Origin: Pseudomonadota bacterium
Lineage (GTDB): Bacteria; Chloroflexota; UBA5177
Direction of reading: 5' to 3'
DNA: 64,000 nucleotides
Assembly: GCA_021324655.1 (NCBI GenBank)
Contig: JAJPIP010000095.1
Location: forward strand, 1-64,000
Shown: positions 24,456 to 33,033 of the stretch, piece by piece
Layout: each line of letters opens with the position of its first letter
Position numbering within the stretch: the first letter of the stretch is position 1
Notes under the pieces: generated by a model
Seen by the model: the letters and a program-made list of their open reading frames with translations, nothing else
The model's database searches: none
Told to the model about the DNA's origin: nothing
Program-made: the position numbers and the translations under genes

Positions 24456-26255
24456 ATGCCCGAAGACACCAACGTCGACGTGGTCGAAAAAGAGATGACA
24501 CCTGTCGAGCGCATGCGGCACTCCGGAGCGCACGTCATGGCGGAGGCCGTCACCGACCTTTTCCCGGAGGCCAGGCTCGGCATCGGTCCCCCCATCGAGA
24601 ATGGGTTCTACTACGACTTCGAGCTGCCGCGTCCGCTGACACCGGACGACCTAGACGCGATCGAGGGGCGCATGCGGGAGAGCATCGCCGCCGACAAGCG
24701 CTTCGAGCGCCGGCCGGTCACGAAGGAGGAAGCGGAAAATCTTTTCTCCGACCAGCCCTACAAGCTGGAGTTGATCAACGAATTCGGCGATGGGTCGCTC
24801 TCCGTCTACCAGCATGGCGACTTTGTCGACCTCTGCCGGGGACCGCATGTGGCGAGCACCGGTGAGCTCTGGCCTTTCAAGCTGATGAGCGTCGCCGGCG
24901 CGTACTGGCGCGGCAGTGAGAAAAACCCGATGCTGCAGCGCATCTACGGCACCATGTTTCCGACCGAGGAGGAACTGGAGGAACACCTGCAGCGGCTGGA
25001 GATGGCGCGGGAACGTGACCATCGGAAGCTGGGGCGTGAGCTCGGCCTCTTTACCTTCAGCCCCGACATCGGCTCCGGCATCCCGCTCTTTTTGCCGCGC
25101 GGGGAGATGCTCCGCCATGTCATGGAGTCGTACGTGCGTGACACCCAGACGCGCTACGGCTATCAGCATGTGTGGACGGGCAACCTCGTCAAGCGCGAGC
25201 TGTATGTGAAGTCGGGACATCTGGCGCATTATTCGGATGTCATGTTTCCGGTGATGCAGGGTGAGGGCGAGAGCGAAGTGTACATGCTCAAGCCCATGAA
25301 CTGTCCGAGTCACATGACCCTCTACAACACGCAGTACCACAGCTACCGCGATCTTCCGCTGCGCTACGCCGAGTTCTCCACGCTGTACCGCTACGAGCGG
25401 TCGGGGGAGCTGGCCGGCTTGACGCGCGTGCGCGCTCTCACTCAGGACGACTGTCATATCTTCTGCACGGAGGATCAGATTCAGGAGGAGTTCACCCGCG
25501 CCATCGAGCTGATCCGCGAGGTGCTCTCCACCTACGGTCTCTCCGATTACCGCGTCCAGCTCTCCCTGCGCGATCCTCATGACACCGATAAGTTCGTCGC
25601 CGACGAAGAGAAGTGGAATCGTGCCGAGGAGGCGCTGCGCTCCTCGCTGGACGCGCTCGGCATCGAGTACGAGCCCGTGCTTGGCGAGGCGGCATTCTAC
25701 GGTCCCAAAGCCGATTTCATGGCGAAGGACGCCCTGGGACGGGAGTGGCAGCTGTCCACCATCCAGATCGACTTCATCCAACCCGCCCGTTTGAACTGCG
25801 AGTATATCGGCGAGGATGGTCAGCCGCACACGCCGGTCGTCATCCACCGCGCCGTGACCGGGACCACCGAACGGTTCCTCGGCATCCTCATCGAGCACTT
25901 CGGTGGTGCCTTCCCCACCTGGCTGTCGCCCGTCCAGGCGATGATCCTGCCCATCGCCGATCGCCATCAGGAGTACGCGCGGCATCTGGCCCAACGCCTG
26001 GCCGACACCGGCATCCGGGCCGAGGTCGACGACCGCAGCGAACGCCTGCAGCTGAAGATCCGTGAAGCGCAGCTCCAGAAGATCCCCTACACGCTCGTCG
26101 TCGGCAACCGCGAGGTAGAGACCGATTCCGTTTCCGTCCGTATCCGAGGGGGACAGGATCTGGGCAGCATGCCCGTGGAGACCCTGACACAGTTGATGCG
26201 GCGTGACATCGACCAGAAAGCGCTGACCCCGCCGATAGAACCGCCTGCTGCGTGA
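24456..26255 (+). CDS. thrS: Threonyl-tRNA synthetase without TGS domain
   Basis: A 599-residue class II aminoacyl-tRNA synthetase. It starts with the editing domain (HSGAHVMAEA and CRGPHV contribute the editing-site His/Cys residues), followed by the catalytic core with zinc ligands in MKPMNCPSH, DDCHIFC and VIHRAVTGTTERF, and the C-terminal anticodon-binding domain. The usual N-terminal TGS domain of about 60 residues is absent: an in-frame stop sits 19 nt before ATG 24456. Only 112 bp separate it from the divergent gene and no T-box leader is apparent. The lipoprotein gene overlaps its stop. Confidence 0.96.
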   Translation: MPEDTNVDVVEKEMTPVERMRHSGAHVMAEAVTDLFPEARLGIGPPIENGFYYDFELPRPLTPDDLDAIEGRMRESIAADKRFERRPVTKEEAENLFSDQPYKLELINEFGDGSLSVYQHGDFVDLCRGPHVASTGELWPFKLMSVAGAYWRGSEKNPMLQRIYGTMFPTEEELEEHLQRLEMARERDHRKLGRELGLFTFSPDIGSGIPLFLPRGEMLRHVMESYVRDTQTRYGYQHVWTGNLVKRELYVKSGHLAHYSDVMFPVMQGEGESEVYMLKPMNCPSHMTLYNTQYHSYRDLPLRYAEFSTLYRYERSGELAGLTRVRALTQDDCHIFCTEDQIQEEFTRAIELIREVLSTYGLSDYRVQLSLRDPHDTDKFVADEEKWNRAEEALRSSLDALGIEYEPVLGEAAFYGPKADFMAKDALGREWQLSTIQIDFIQPARLNCEYIGEDGQPHTPVVIHRAVTGTTERFLGILIEHFGGAFPTWLSPVQAMILPIADRHQEYARHLAQRLADTGIRAEVDDRSERLQLKIREAQLQKIPYTLVVGNREVETDSVSVRIRGGQDLGSMPVETLTQLMRRDIDQKALTPPIEPPAA

Positions 26256-26713
26256 TCCGCTCCCTGCTCCTTACCTTGCCGCTCCTGCTCGGCGGCTGCC
26301 TTTCCGGAGTCCAGCCGACCCAGAGCGATCCGGTCTGTTCGTGGACCAGCACCGTGCCGTCCCATCCCGACACCATCTGCCGCGCCGTCTTCCGGACGAT
26401 CAGTGCGATGCTGCGGGCCGAACTGCACGGAGATACCGCCGCCATCCGCGCGCTCAGTCTCCCCGGCGCCACACCGGTCTATATCGCCGATGGCCGCCGG
26501 CTGCGGACGGAGCACGCCGCCGGGCTCCATGTGGTGCCCAGCTTTACGCTGGAGGCGGACGGCCCGCTGATCGGCGCGCGCTACGATGTCCTGGGACGGG
26601 CGCCGAAGATGCAAGTCAACGAGGAGTTCACCGTGAAGCTGCGGGTGACCGGTGGGAGCGCGGTCATTGCCGAGGCCAGGCCGCCCCTCGAGTCCAGCGC
26701 GGACATCGAATAG
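26252..26713 (+). CDS. Putative lipoprotein
   Basis: A 153-residue secreted protein starting at GTG 26252, which overlaps the thrS stop (GTGA). The N-terminus is a lipoprotein signal: a short hydrophobic stretch then LLLGGC, with Cys16 as the lipidation site. The mature part has no motif I recognise; segments such as GLHVVPSFTLEADGPLIGARYDVLG suggest a small beta-rich domain. It is coupled to the heme A synthase gene downstream, so a role at the membrane, perhaps in oxidase assembly, is conceivable but unsupported. Confidence 0.75.
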   Translation: MIRSLLLTLPLLLGGCLSGVQPTQSDPVCSWTSTVPSHPDTICRAVFRTISAMLRAELHGDTAAIRALSLPGATPVYIADGRRLRTEHAAGLHVVPSFTLEADGPLIGARYDVLGRAPKMQVNEEFTVKLRVTGGSAVIAEARPPLESSADIE

Positions 26714-26751
26714 TGGACAGCCCGGCACGCGGCACAGGATCATGGGACGCA

Positions 26752-27795
26752 ATGCAACGCGTGACGAGGGTACTGGGCGTTGCCGCGACGGCAGGGATGT
26801 TCCTGGTGCTGGTCATGGGGGCCACGGTCACCAACACCGGCTCCGAGCACGGCTGCGGACGGTCGTGGCCGCTTTGCCATGGCCGTCTGATTCCCCAGAT
26901 GGCGGTCTCCACGGCGATCGAATTCAGCCACCGCGCGGTGGTGGGCGTCGAGTCTCTTCTCATCATCTGCTTCGCGATCGCCGCCGTCGTCAGCTACCGG
27001 AGGCGCGATATCCGGCTGCTGGCCGCGGTCATGGTGCTCTTCCTCTTTCTGCAAGCGGGCCTGGGGGCGTGGGCCGTCATGGCCCCGCAGCTGGCCGCCG
27101 TACTCGCTCTCCACTTCGGCGTCTCGCTGATCGCCTTTGCCAGCGTCCTGCTGGCCACGGCGGCAGTCTTTGAGGCGGATGGGGCCGAAAGGCTGCGGGC
27201 CCTCTCGTTGCCGGCGGGGTACGCCCCGTACGTCTGGGGCCTGACCGTGTATAGCTACGTGGTTGTCTATCTGGGGGCGCTGACGCGGCACGTCAATGCC
27301 GACGATGTCTGCCGCGGCTGGCCGCTTTGCTCGCCCACGATGCCTGCACTGTCCGATCTCGTGGTCATCAATCTGCTGCATCGGGCGGCGGCGCTGCTCC
27401 TGGTGGCCGCTATCGGCATCTTGGTCGTCTGGACGCGACGTCTGCACGGCCGGCCCGACTTGCGGTGGGGCGCCTGGGGGGCGCTGGTCCTGGTGGTTCT
27501 GCAGGCGGGAGCGGGCGCGGCGGTCGTGCTGACGCATGTGGATCTCTTCAGCGCCTTGTCCCACGCCGCGCTGGTCGGCCTCCTCTTTGCCGACCTGACG
27601 TACCTCTGCATGCACGTCGTTCCGCCGCCTGCCGTTGCGGCGAGCCGTTGGCGTCTCCCCCTGGTGGAGCGAGTAGGCTCACGTGGTGAGTCTCTCCTCG
27701 CACCAGCAGACCCAGTCCTCTCCTCCCAGCTCCCCCCAGCCGGCAGTCCAGGTCGAACATCTCGTCAAGAGGTACGGCGACCGGACGGCGGTTGA
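26752..27795 (+). CDS. ctaA: Heme A synthase (COX15/CtaA family)
   Basis: A protein of about 347 residues with eight hydrophobic segments in two similar halves. Both halves carry the Cys pair of Gram-positive-type CtaA (CGRSWPLC near 35 and CRGWPLC near 185) and heme-ligand His residues in EFSHRAVVG, LHFGVSL, LLHRAAALL and LSHAALVG. It oxidises heme O to heme A for cytochrome oxidase. Start is ATG 26752; GTG 26713, overlapping the lipoprotein stop, would add 13 residues. The last 40 residues are not membrane and overlap the next gene by 113 nt, an unusually long overlap. Confidence 0.9.
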   Translation: MQRVTRVLGVAATAGMFLVLVMGATVTNTGSEHGCGRSWPLCHGRLIPQMAVSTAIEFSHRAVVGVESLLIICFAIAAVVSYRRRDIRLLAAVMVLFLFLQAGLGAWAVMAPQLAAVLALHFGVSLIAFASVLLATAAVFEADGAERLRALSLPAGYAPYVWGLTVYSYVVVYLGALTRHVNADDVCRGWPLCSPTMPALSDLVVINLLHRAAALLLVAAIGILVVWTRRLHGRPDLRWGAWGALVLVVLQAGAGAAVVLTHVDLFSALSHAALVGLLFADLTYLCMHVVPPPAVAASRWRLPLVERVGSRGESLLAPADPVLSSQLPPAGSPGRTSRQEVRRPDGG

Positions 27796-28645
27796 CGATC
27801 TCTCCTTTGAGGTCCAGTCCGGCGAGGTCTTCGCACTCCTGGGTCCGAACGGCGCGGGAAAGACGACGACCATCGAGATTCTGGAAGGATTCCGCGTTCC
27901 CGATGGCGGCAAGGTCAGCGTTCTGGGGCGGAACCCGCGCACGCAGGCGCGAGAGCTGAAGCAGCATGTCGGGATCATGCTCCAGGATGGAGGACTGTAC
28001 CCCGCGATCACGCCGGAGGAGGCGCTGACTCTCTTCGCGACCTTCTACCGTGAGGCGCGTCCCGCCGCGGAGCTTTTACGGGTGTTGGGACTCGAGGAGG
28101 TCCGGCGCACGCGGTACCGGCGGCTGTCGGGCGGCGAGAGGCAACGCTTACGCCTGGCGCTTGCTCTACTGAATCGCCCGCGCCTGATCTTTCTGGATGA
28201 GCCCACGGCGGGCCTGGACCCGCAGGCCCGCCGCTCCGTGTGGACGCTGATTGAGGATTTGCGCAGCCAGGGTGTCACGGTGGTGCTCACCACGCACTAT
28301 CTGGAAGAAGCGGAGCGCCTGTCCGATCAGGTCTCCATCATCGACCACGGGCGCGTCATCGCGGCCGGCCGGCCGCACGAGCTGACGCGGCGCGGCCGGT
28401 CTGATGTCTTCGTCCGGGGCGATTCCCCGCTCTCGCCTGACCTCCTGACGGCAGTCCCCTCCGCTCTCTCTGCACGGGAGCAGGGCGCGGGCTGGATCGT
28501 CGAGACGCGCGACACGGCCGCTTTTCTGACCGAGATCACGCATGCAGCGCAGAGGGCCGGTGTGCGTTTGACGGAGCTGCGCGTGGGCGCGGCCTCCCTG
28601 GAGGACGTCTACCTGCAATTGACAGAGCGGCGGGACGCCGAGTGA
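27683..28645 (+). CDS. ABC transporter ATP-binding protein
   Basis: A 320-residue ABC ATPase of the DrrA/CcmA type. Walker A is GPNGAGKTT near residue 54, signature LSGGERQRLRLAL, Walker B LIFLDEPTAGLDP, and H-loop LTTHYLEE. The first 20 residues are Ser/Gln/Pro-rich and unconserved, so the true start may be later than GTG 27683 or 27686. It is coupled to an ABC-2 permease by a GTGA overlap, forming an exporter pair. The position after heme A synthase suggests possible involvement in respiratory-chain assembly, but antibiotic or lipid export is equally likely. Confidence 0.9.
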   Translation: MVSLSSHQQTQSSPPSSPQPAVQVEHLVKRYGDRTAVDDLSFEVQSGEVFALLGPNGAGKTTTIEILEGFRVPDGGKVSVLGRNPRTQARELKQHVGIMLQDGGLYPAITPEEALTLFATFYREARPAAELLRVLGLEEVRRTRYRRLSGGERQRLRLALALLNRPRLIFLDEPTAGLDPQARRSVWTLIEDLRSQGVTVVLTTHYLEEAERLSDQVSIIDHGRVIAAGRPHELTRRGRSDVFVRGDSPLSPDLLTAVPSALSAREQGAGWIVETRDTAAFLTEITHAAQRAGVRLTELRVGAASLEDVYLQLTERRDAE

Positions 28646-29358
28646 GAGAAATCGCCGCGCTGGCCCGAACCGAGTTGCTCCTCACGCTGCGGCGGAGTGA
28701 AAGCGTGCTGGTAACGCTGATCATTCCCCTTGCGCTTCTCGTGTTCTTTTCTTCGGCGCGACTGCTCCCGCCGGCCGGCCGTGTGATCGGCATTCTGCTG
28801 ACCGGGACGGTGACGCTCAGTATCATCTCGACGTCCCTGGTCAGTCTGGGAATCGCGACCGCCTACGAACGGTACTATGGCGTCCTCAAGCAATTGGGCG
28901 CCACGCCTCTCCCCCGTGCTGCCTTGATCACCGGGAAGTTGCTGGCAGTGCTGGCGCTGGAAGTCGTGCAGATCGCGCTCCTGGCGGCGGTCGCAGCGGT
29001 CTTCTATGGTTGGCGGCCGGGTGGTGCGGTTCCCGTGGCGCTACTCGCCCTGCTGCTCGGAACGGCCGCTTTCGTCGGCATCGGCCTCTCCATGGCAGGC
29101 GCCCTCCGCGCTGAAGCCACCCTCGGTCTCGCCAACGGCCTCTTTCTCTTCTTCCTGCTGCTCGGCGGCTTGTATGTGCCCCTGGATCATCTTCCGATCT
29201 GGCTCCAGCCTCCGGCTCGCGTGCTGCCGGCCTACGTCCTGGTCGAGGTCCTGCGCTCCGCGGCCCGCAACGCTCCCATCTGGAGCGATCTGGCACTGCT
29301 GGCGGGCTGGGCGATCCTGATGCCCCTGCTGGCGGTTCGCCTCTTCCGCTGGGAGTGA
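28642..29358 (+). CDS. ABC-2 type transporter permease
   Basis: A 238-residue membrane protein with six hydrophobic segments, matching the ABC-2 permease family. TAYERYYGVLKQLGATPLPR is the typical cytoplasmic loop, and FLLLGGLYVPLDHLPIWLQ the conserved external turn near the end. GTG 28642 overlaps the ATPase stop. Together they form a complete two-gene exporter. It ends 5 bp from the convergent gene at 29364. Confidence 0.88.
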   Translation: MREIAALARTELLLTLRRSESVLVTLIIPLALLVFFSSARLLPPAGRVIGILLTGTVTLSIISTSLVSLGIATAYERYYGVLKQLGATPLPRAALITGKLLAVLALEVVQIALLAAVAAVFYGWRPGGAVPVALLALLLGTAAFVGIGLSMAGALRAEATLGLANGLFLFFLLLGGLYVPLDHLPIWLQPPARVLPAYVLVEVLRSAARNAPIWSDLALLAGWAILMPLLAVRLFRWE

Positions 29359-29363
29359 TTCCC

Positions 29364-30080
29364 CTACGCCGATCCCGCGGCGTCGTCCGCGTGCCACGTG
29401 GCCAGGATGCGTGCTTGCCGGCGGCGCGCCAGAAGCACGAGGGCGGCAATCACGACGCCGAAGACGGCGAGGGCGACCGCCCAGAAGATTTCGACATTGC
29501 GGGTGGCGGACGCCTCTGTTGCGAGCACGAGCGGAATTGATGCCTGGGCGGCCACCGCGGCGCAACGGGCATAGCTCTCGGCGCAGAGTGGCTGAGCGCG
29601 CTGTTTGAGACGGGTCTCATCACGCCCGGACAGGAGGTCGGAGCTCACGGCGAGCCCGCTGCGTGTGACCAGGATCAACACACCGGACAGCCCCAGGTTG
29701 CCGGCCAGGCCGTCCGCCGCCTGCTGCTCCGTCCGGAAATGCTTGGGGTAGCTCGGCAGCAGGGCAAATTTGACCGTGATGCTTCGGCAGGCTGCCCGCC
29801 CGGCTACTCGCTCGAGCATATTGATGTCCGGAGGTGCGGCATGACCGGCCTTGATGACAGCCGGTGCAATGTACACGCTCCCGCTTCCCAGTACCAGGCT
29901 GGCGGCCGCGTCCGGCGCGTCACTCCCTACCACCGGCGTGGAAGTGATCGTGACAACGCACGTGGATGCGCTATGCGCCCCAGGAACGCTTGCCGAGGCG
30001 ACACGCGGGATACCGGCCGCTGCCACCGCGGTGAAGAGGAGCGAGAACAAGAGTCGATGCACCGGAACCTCCAACGCCAT
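29364..30080 (-). CDS. Secreted/membrane-anchored protein of unknown function
   Basis: A protein of about 238 residues. From ATG 30080 it has a signal peptide (MALEVPVHRLLFSLLFTAVA), an extracytoplasmic part of 170 residues, and one C-terminal membrane helix (FWAVALAVFGVVIAALVLLA) followed by a basic tail. The central region (AADGLAGNLGLSGVLILVTRSGLAVSS) faintly resembles TPM-type extracytoplasmic domains, but I do not claim membership. The open frame starts at 30149, but the signal peptide supports 30080. It is a single gene. Confidence 0.7.
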   Translation of the reverse strand: MALEVPVHRLLFSLLFTAVAAAGIPRVASASVPGAHSASTCVVTITSTPVVGSDAPDAAASLVLGSGSVYIAPAVIKAGHAAPPDINMLERVAGRAACRSITVKFALLPSYPKHFRTEQQAADGLAGNLGLSGVLILVTRSGLAVSSDLLSGRDETRLKQRAQPLCAESYARCAAVAAQASIPLVLATEASATRNVEIFWAVALAVFGVVIAALVLLARRRQARILATWHADDAAGSA

Positions 30081-30197
30081 CCCATGGTAGACACTGGGAG
30101 GCCGTCGCCCGCTTCGGGTCAGTGATGTCCTCTGCCCGCTCGATCCCATCGTGCCTGCCGTTCGCCGGACGGTGGTTCGTCATAGAAGGAGGGTCTG

Positions 30198-30578
30198 ATG
30201 AATCCTGAAAAGCCGCGCATCATTGGGCTACACCATGCACAGATCACTGTGCCGGTTGGAGAGGAGGACCGTGCCCGCCGGTTCTATTGTGATCTCCTGG
30301 ACCTGACAGAGATACCCAAGCCGGAGTCACTGCGCGGCCGAGGCGGCTTCTGGCTGCAGGTGGGTGATCGACAGGTTCACATCGGGACGGAGCGGGGTGT
30401 CGATCGCTCGTCAACGAAAGCGCATCTCGCCTACCAGGTGAACGGCATCGAGGCATGGCGAGAGCGCTTACGCGCGGCCGGTGTCGCCATCGAGGAGAGC
30501 GTGCCGGTTGACGGCGCGACGCGCTTTGAGTGTCGCGATCCCTTCGGCAATAGGATTGAAATTATTCAGCTCCTCTAA
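30198..30578 (+). CDS. VOC-family (glyoxalase-like) protein
   Basis: A 126-residue vicinal-oxygen-chelate protein with two beta-alpha-beta-beta-beta modules. LHHAQITVPVGEEDRARRFY starts the first module with a likely metal His, and RFECRDPFGNRIEIIQL is the conserved end with the second-site Glu. Members include glyoxalase I, dioxygenases and resistance proteins; the role here is undetermined. ATG 30198 has a GAAGGAGGG site. Confidence 0.85.
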   Translation: MNPEKPRIIGLHHAQITVPVGEEDRARRFYCDLLDLTEIPKPESLRGRGGFWLQVGDRQVHIGTERGVDRSSTKAHLAYQVNGIEAWRERLRAAGVAIEESVPVDGATRFECRDPFGNRIEIIQLL

Positions 30579-30583
30579 GTATC

Positions 30584-30598
30584 GGCACGCTTATTGCA
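30584..30598 (+). promoter_or_regulatory. -24/-12-like element upstream of the first repeat-domain gene
   Basis: GGCACGCTTATTGCA matches the sigma54 promoter pattern: GG at 30584-30585, ten bases, GC at 30596-30597. A 15-bp element differing at only two positions occurs upstream of the paralogous gene at 31724. It lies just after the VOC stop codon and about 100 nt before the GTG at 30701. Confidence 0.5.
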
Positions 30599-30700
30599 GA
30601 ACTCGTGTGCCGAACGGGGGCCCGGGCGCCGTGAGCCTGCGGCGAGGGATGGTCCGCGCCTGGGGACCGCCGCACATCTCTGTGATCTGGGAGGGGCATC

Positions 30701-31660
30701 GTGTCGACTACTGTTCAGCAGAGATCGCCGAACCGGTGGATCTTGCCGGTCATTCTGCTCATCATCCTCGCTGTCATCGTCCTGGCGGTCATCTTCGGTC
30801 CTCGTCTCATGAAGGCGGCGTCCGCGCACCCGACGGCGACTCCCCTTGTCATTACGGCGACCCCGGGTCCAACGTCGGTCACGACGGTCGTCGTGACGGC
30901 AACACCCGGAGCAGCCACCGCCACGGCAAACCCGACGGTGGGCGGCAAGACTCCCACATCGGGTGGTCACGGAACACGCGTCAAAGGGGGCGTGACTCCA
31001 CTGCCCGGCGTCGCGATTACACCTGTTCCGGGTCTGGTGCTCGGCATGATTACCCATCCCGTCGCGGTGGTCCATACCGTGCAGGCGGGAGCGACGGCCG
31101 GCAGCAAGAAATACGCTTTCTATCTGCATCCCCTGCAGGTCGTGAAGAGAGATCTCCCGGCGTATGGCTTTCGGCCACCGATTGATGTCATTTCGCCACC
31201 GCGTCCGTATCCTGCCTCTATTCCCCGGCGCGATCGCCAGGCGGTAGTCCTGTACCAGAAGCACCCGTACTTCGTGTTTCTAGCCCAGCCCGCCACGCAG
31301 GGCGCAAAGGGGATCTGGATGATCGTCACGATCCGACCGCCGGCGACCCTGCGCACGGGCACGATCGCCCGGCCGGCGACTATCGTCGCGCGCACCCAGC
31401 ATCTGGCGAATACCAACGCCAAATACCACTACTACTTCAATCCCACCAGGGTCGCGACGACCGACCTGCCGGACTACGGCTTCGAACCGCAATACATCAC
31501 TCTCGTCGCCCCGGCCAAGCCGGTCTCCTCAACCACTGCCCGACCTCTGCGGTTGGTCGTCATCCGCTACCTTGGCACGACGTACGACGTGTACGTTGCG
31601 CAACCAGGCGTACGGGGTGTCAAAGGGATCTGGATGATCGTGACCATCAGGCCGGTCTGA
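30701..31660 (+). CDS. Membrane-anchored protein with two copies of an unknown domain
   Basis: A 319-residue protein starting at GTG 30701. Residues 12-33 form a single membrane helix, followed by a Thr/Pro/Ala-rich extracytoplasmic stalk to about 115. Two copies of a domain of about 77 residues occupy 137-213 and 241-318. Both share YxHP/YxNP near the start, DLPxYGF, a central variable part, and end with the same GxKGIWMIVTIRP. The paralogue at 31783 carries two more copies. I do not recognise the domain; its secretion and repetition suggest a cell-envelope binding module. Confidence 0.75.
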   Translation: MSTTVQQRSPNRWILPVILLIILAVIVLAVIFGPRLMKAASAHPTATPLVITATPGPTSVTTVVVTATPGAATATANPTVGGKTPTSGGHGTRVKGGVTPLPGVAITPVPGLVLGMITHPVAVVHTVQAGATAGSKKYAFYLHPLQVVKRDLPAYGFRPPIDVISPPRPYPASIPRRDRQAVVLYQKHPYFVFLAQPATQGAKGIWMIVTIRPPATLRTGTIARPATIVARTQHLANTNAKYHYYFNPTRVATTDLPDYGFEPQYITLVAPAKPVSSTTARPLRLVVIRYLGTTYDVYVAQPGVRGVKGIWMIVTIRPV

Positions 31661-31723
31661 CGGAGCGGCCGCTCTCCTGCCGCCTGCGAACGACGTGCCC
31701 CATCCCTGAGCGTGACGTTGGCA

Positions 31724-31738
31724 GGCATGTTTATTGCA
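31724..31738 (+). promoter_or_regulatory. -24/-12-like element upstream of the second repeat-domain gene
   Basis: GGCATGTTTATTGCA repeats the element at 30584 with two pyrimidine changes, again with GG-N10-GC spacing (31724-31725 and 31736-31737). It is 45 nt before the GTG at 31783. A short palindrome TTGCATTGCAA follows at 31757-31767. Confidence 0.5.
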
Positions 31739-31782
31739 CATAGTGATGAGAGCATGTTGCATTGCAATGGGGGGTAGGACTG

Positions 31783-32973
31783 GTGAGCAGACTCAAGAGT
31801 TGGATTCCAGTGGGGTTACTGATCATAGCGCTGGCCGGGTGTGGTTCCTCTCCCTCCCAGGCGGAAAAGAAGGTAGTGGTGGTGCCGCGTCCCTCGTCGA
31901 CGCCACAGACAACGGTGGTTGTCATCACCCCCACTCCAAAGCCCAAGCATGCGGCGTCGACGCACCATAAGCGCCACAAGAAGCACACCAAACACGCGAC
32001 GAAGAAGTCGGTCCACAAAACAAGCCACCACAAAGCGAGCCATAAGTCGGTCCACAAGTCGTCGCACCGGTCCGGACCGAAGCCGACCCCGACGGCGACC
32101 CATCACGCAAAGCCGACGGCGACCGCGACCCGCCACAGCACGGGGGCAACGCACACGGCGACGCCGACGCCCAAGGCGGCTGTTGCTCGCCCGACCGCGA
32201 CCGCCACGCCGAAGCCGACGGCGACGCCAAAGCCGACTGCGCGCCCCCGTCCGCACCGAGCTACCGCGACCCCGATCGGCCGCAGCCCCAGGACCACGCC
32301 AACGCCGACGACGAAGCGCAAACTGCTGCTTGGTCCGATTCCGCACCGGGCGAGCACTCTGGCTTTCCTGCAGAAGCAGGTGGATCACCACAACCCGGCG
32401 TACCAGTACTACACCAATCCAGTCGAGGTGATTCGCCATAACCTCCCCACCTATGGCTTCACCCAGCACCAGATCTTCGTGGTCGAGCCTGTTGCCGTCG
32501 AGATCCTCTATCACGGCCATCACTACAGCGTGTATCTCTCGCAGCTCGTAAAGAAGGGCCCGGGCAACGCCTGGTTCATCGTCGCCATCGAGCACACCGG
32601 GGTGAATCCGTTCGCGGCGCCGACTCCGCATCCCGCCGGTAGTCATACGACCACGGCGACCCCGCTGCCGGCCGGTCAGCCCTTCATTGGATTCGTGCCG
32701 CACGTGTATGCGCACGCGGGAACCATTCAGGCTCAGCTACTGGCCAGGAACCCGGCATACCGGTACTACGGGAATCCCGTCCTGGTCCTCGAGCGCAATT
32801 TGCCGCGGTACGGGTTTGTCGCTCCGGTCCCGATCGTGACGCCGCTCAAGATCACGGTTAGCTATGGCGGCAAAGAGTACGACGTGACGCTCACTCAGCC
32901 GGAAAAGAAAGGCACCCTCGGGATCTGGGTGATCACGAACATCGCTCGGCACACCGGGAAACCCGCGATCTAA
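31783..32973 (+). CDS. Lipoprotein with His/Lys/Thr/Pro-rich stalk and two copies of the same unknown domain
   Basis: A 396-residue lipoprotein. The signal ends in IIALAGC, making Cys20 the lipid anchor. Residues 45-190 are a low-complexity stalk, first rich in His and Lys, then in TPKPTAT-type repeats. Two copies of the domain seen in the upstream gene follow, near 200-272 and 310-390; both contain NPAYxYYxNPVxVxxxNLPxYGF and end with a K-G-x-G-x-A/I-W strand. GTG 31783 follows a G-rich ribosome site; ATG 31762 would place seven residues before the signal. The paired genes probably arose by duplication and act at the cell surface. Confidence 0.75.
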   Translation: MSRLKSWIPVGLLIIALAGCGSSPSQAEKKVVVVPRPSSTPQTTVVVITPTPKPKHAASTHHKRHKKHTKHATKKSVHKTSHHKASHKSVHKSSHRSGPKPTPTATHHAKPTATATRHSTGATHTATPTPKAAVARPTATATPKPTATPKPTARPRPHRATATPIGRSPRTTPTPTTKRKLLLGPIPHRASTLAFLQKQVDHHNPAYQYYTNPVEVIRHNLPTYGFTQHQIFVVEPVAVEILYHGHHYSVYLSQLVKKGPGNAWFIVAIEHTGVNPFAAPTPHPAGSHTTTATPLPAGQPFIGFVPHVYAHAGTIQAQLLARNPAYRYYGNPVLVLERNLPRYGFVAPVPIVTPLKITVSYGGKEYDVTLTQPEKKGTLGIWVITNIARHTGKPAI

Positions 32974-32991
32974 TCGTGATATGACAAGAAA

Positions 32992-33019
32992 GGCGCTCCC
33001 GCCGCGCGGCGGGAGCGCC
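32992..33019 (-). terminator. Intrinsic terminator of the P1 peptidase gene
   Basis: A perfect 12-bp stem, GGCGCTCCCGCC with GGCGGGAGCGCC, closes a 4-nt loop. On the minus strand it is followed by TTTCTTGTC, so it best ends the minus-strand peptidase transcript; it could also stop transcripts from the lipoprotein gene on the plus strand. Confidence 0.75.
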
Positions 33020-33033
33020 TCATGTACGGGTTG

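Noticed and set aside
24651-25994. 447-codon open frame on the minus strand
   Set aside because: Shadow of thrS: the opposite strand encodes all synthetase motifs. Long antisense frames are expected at this GC content.
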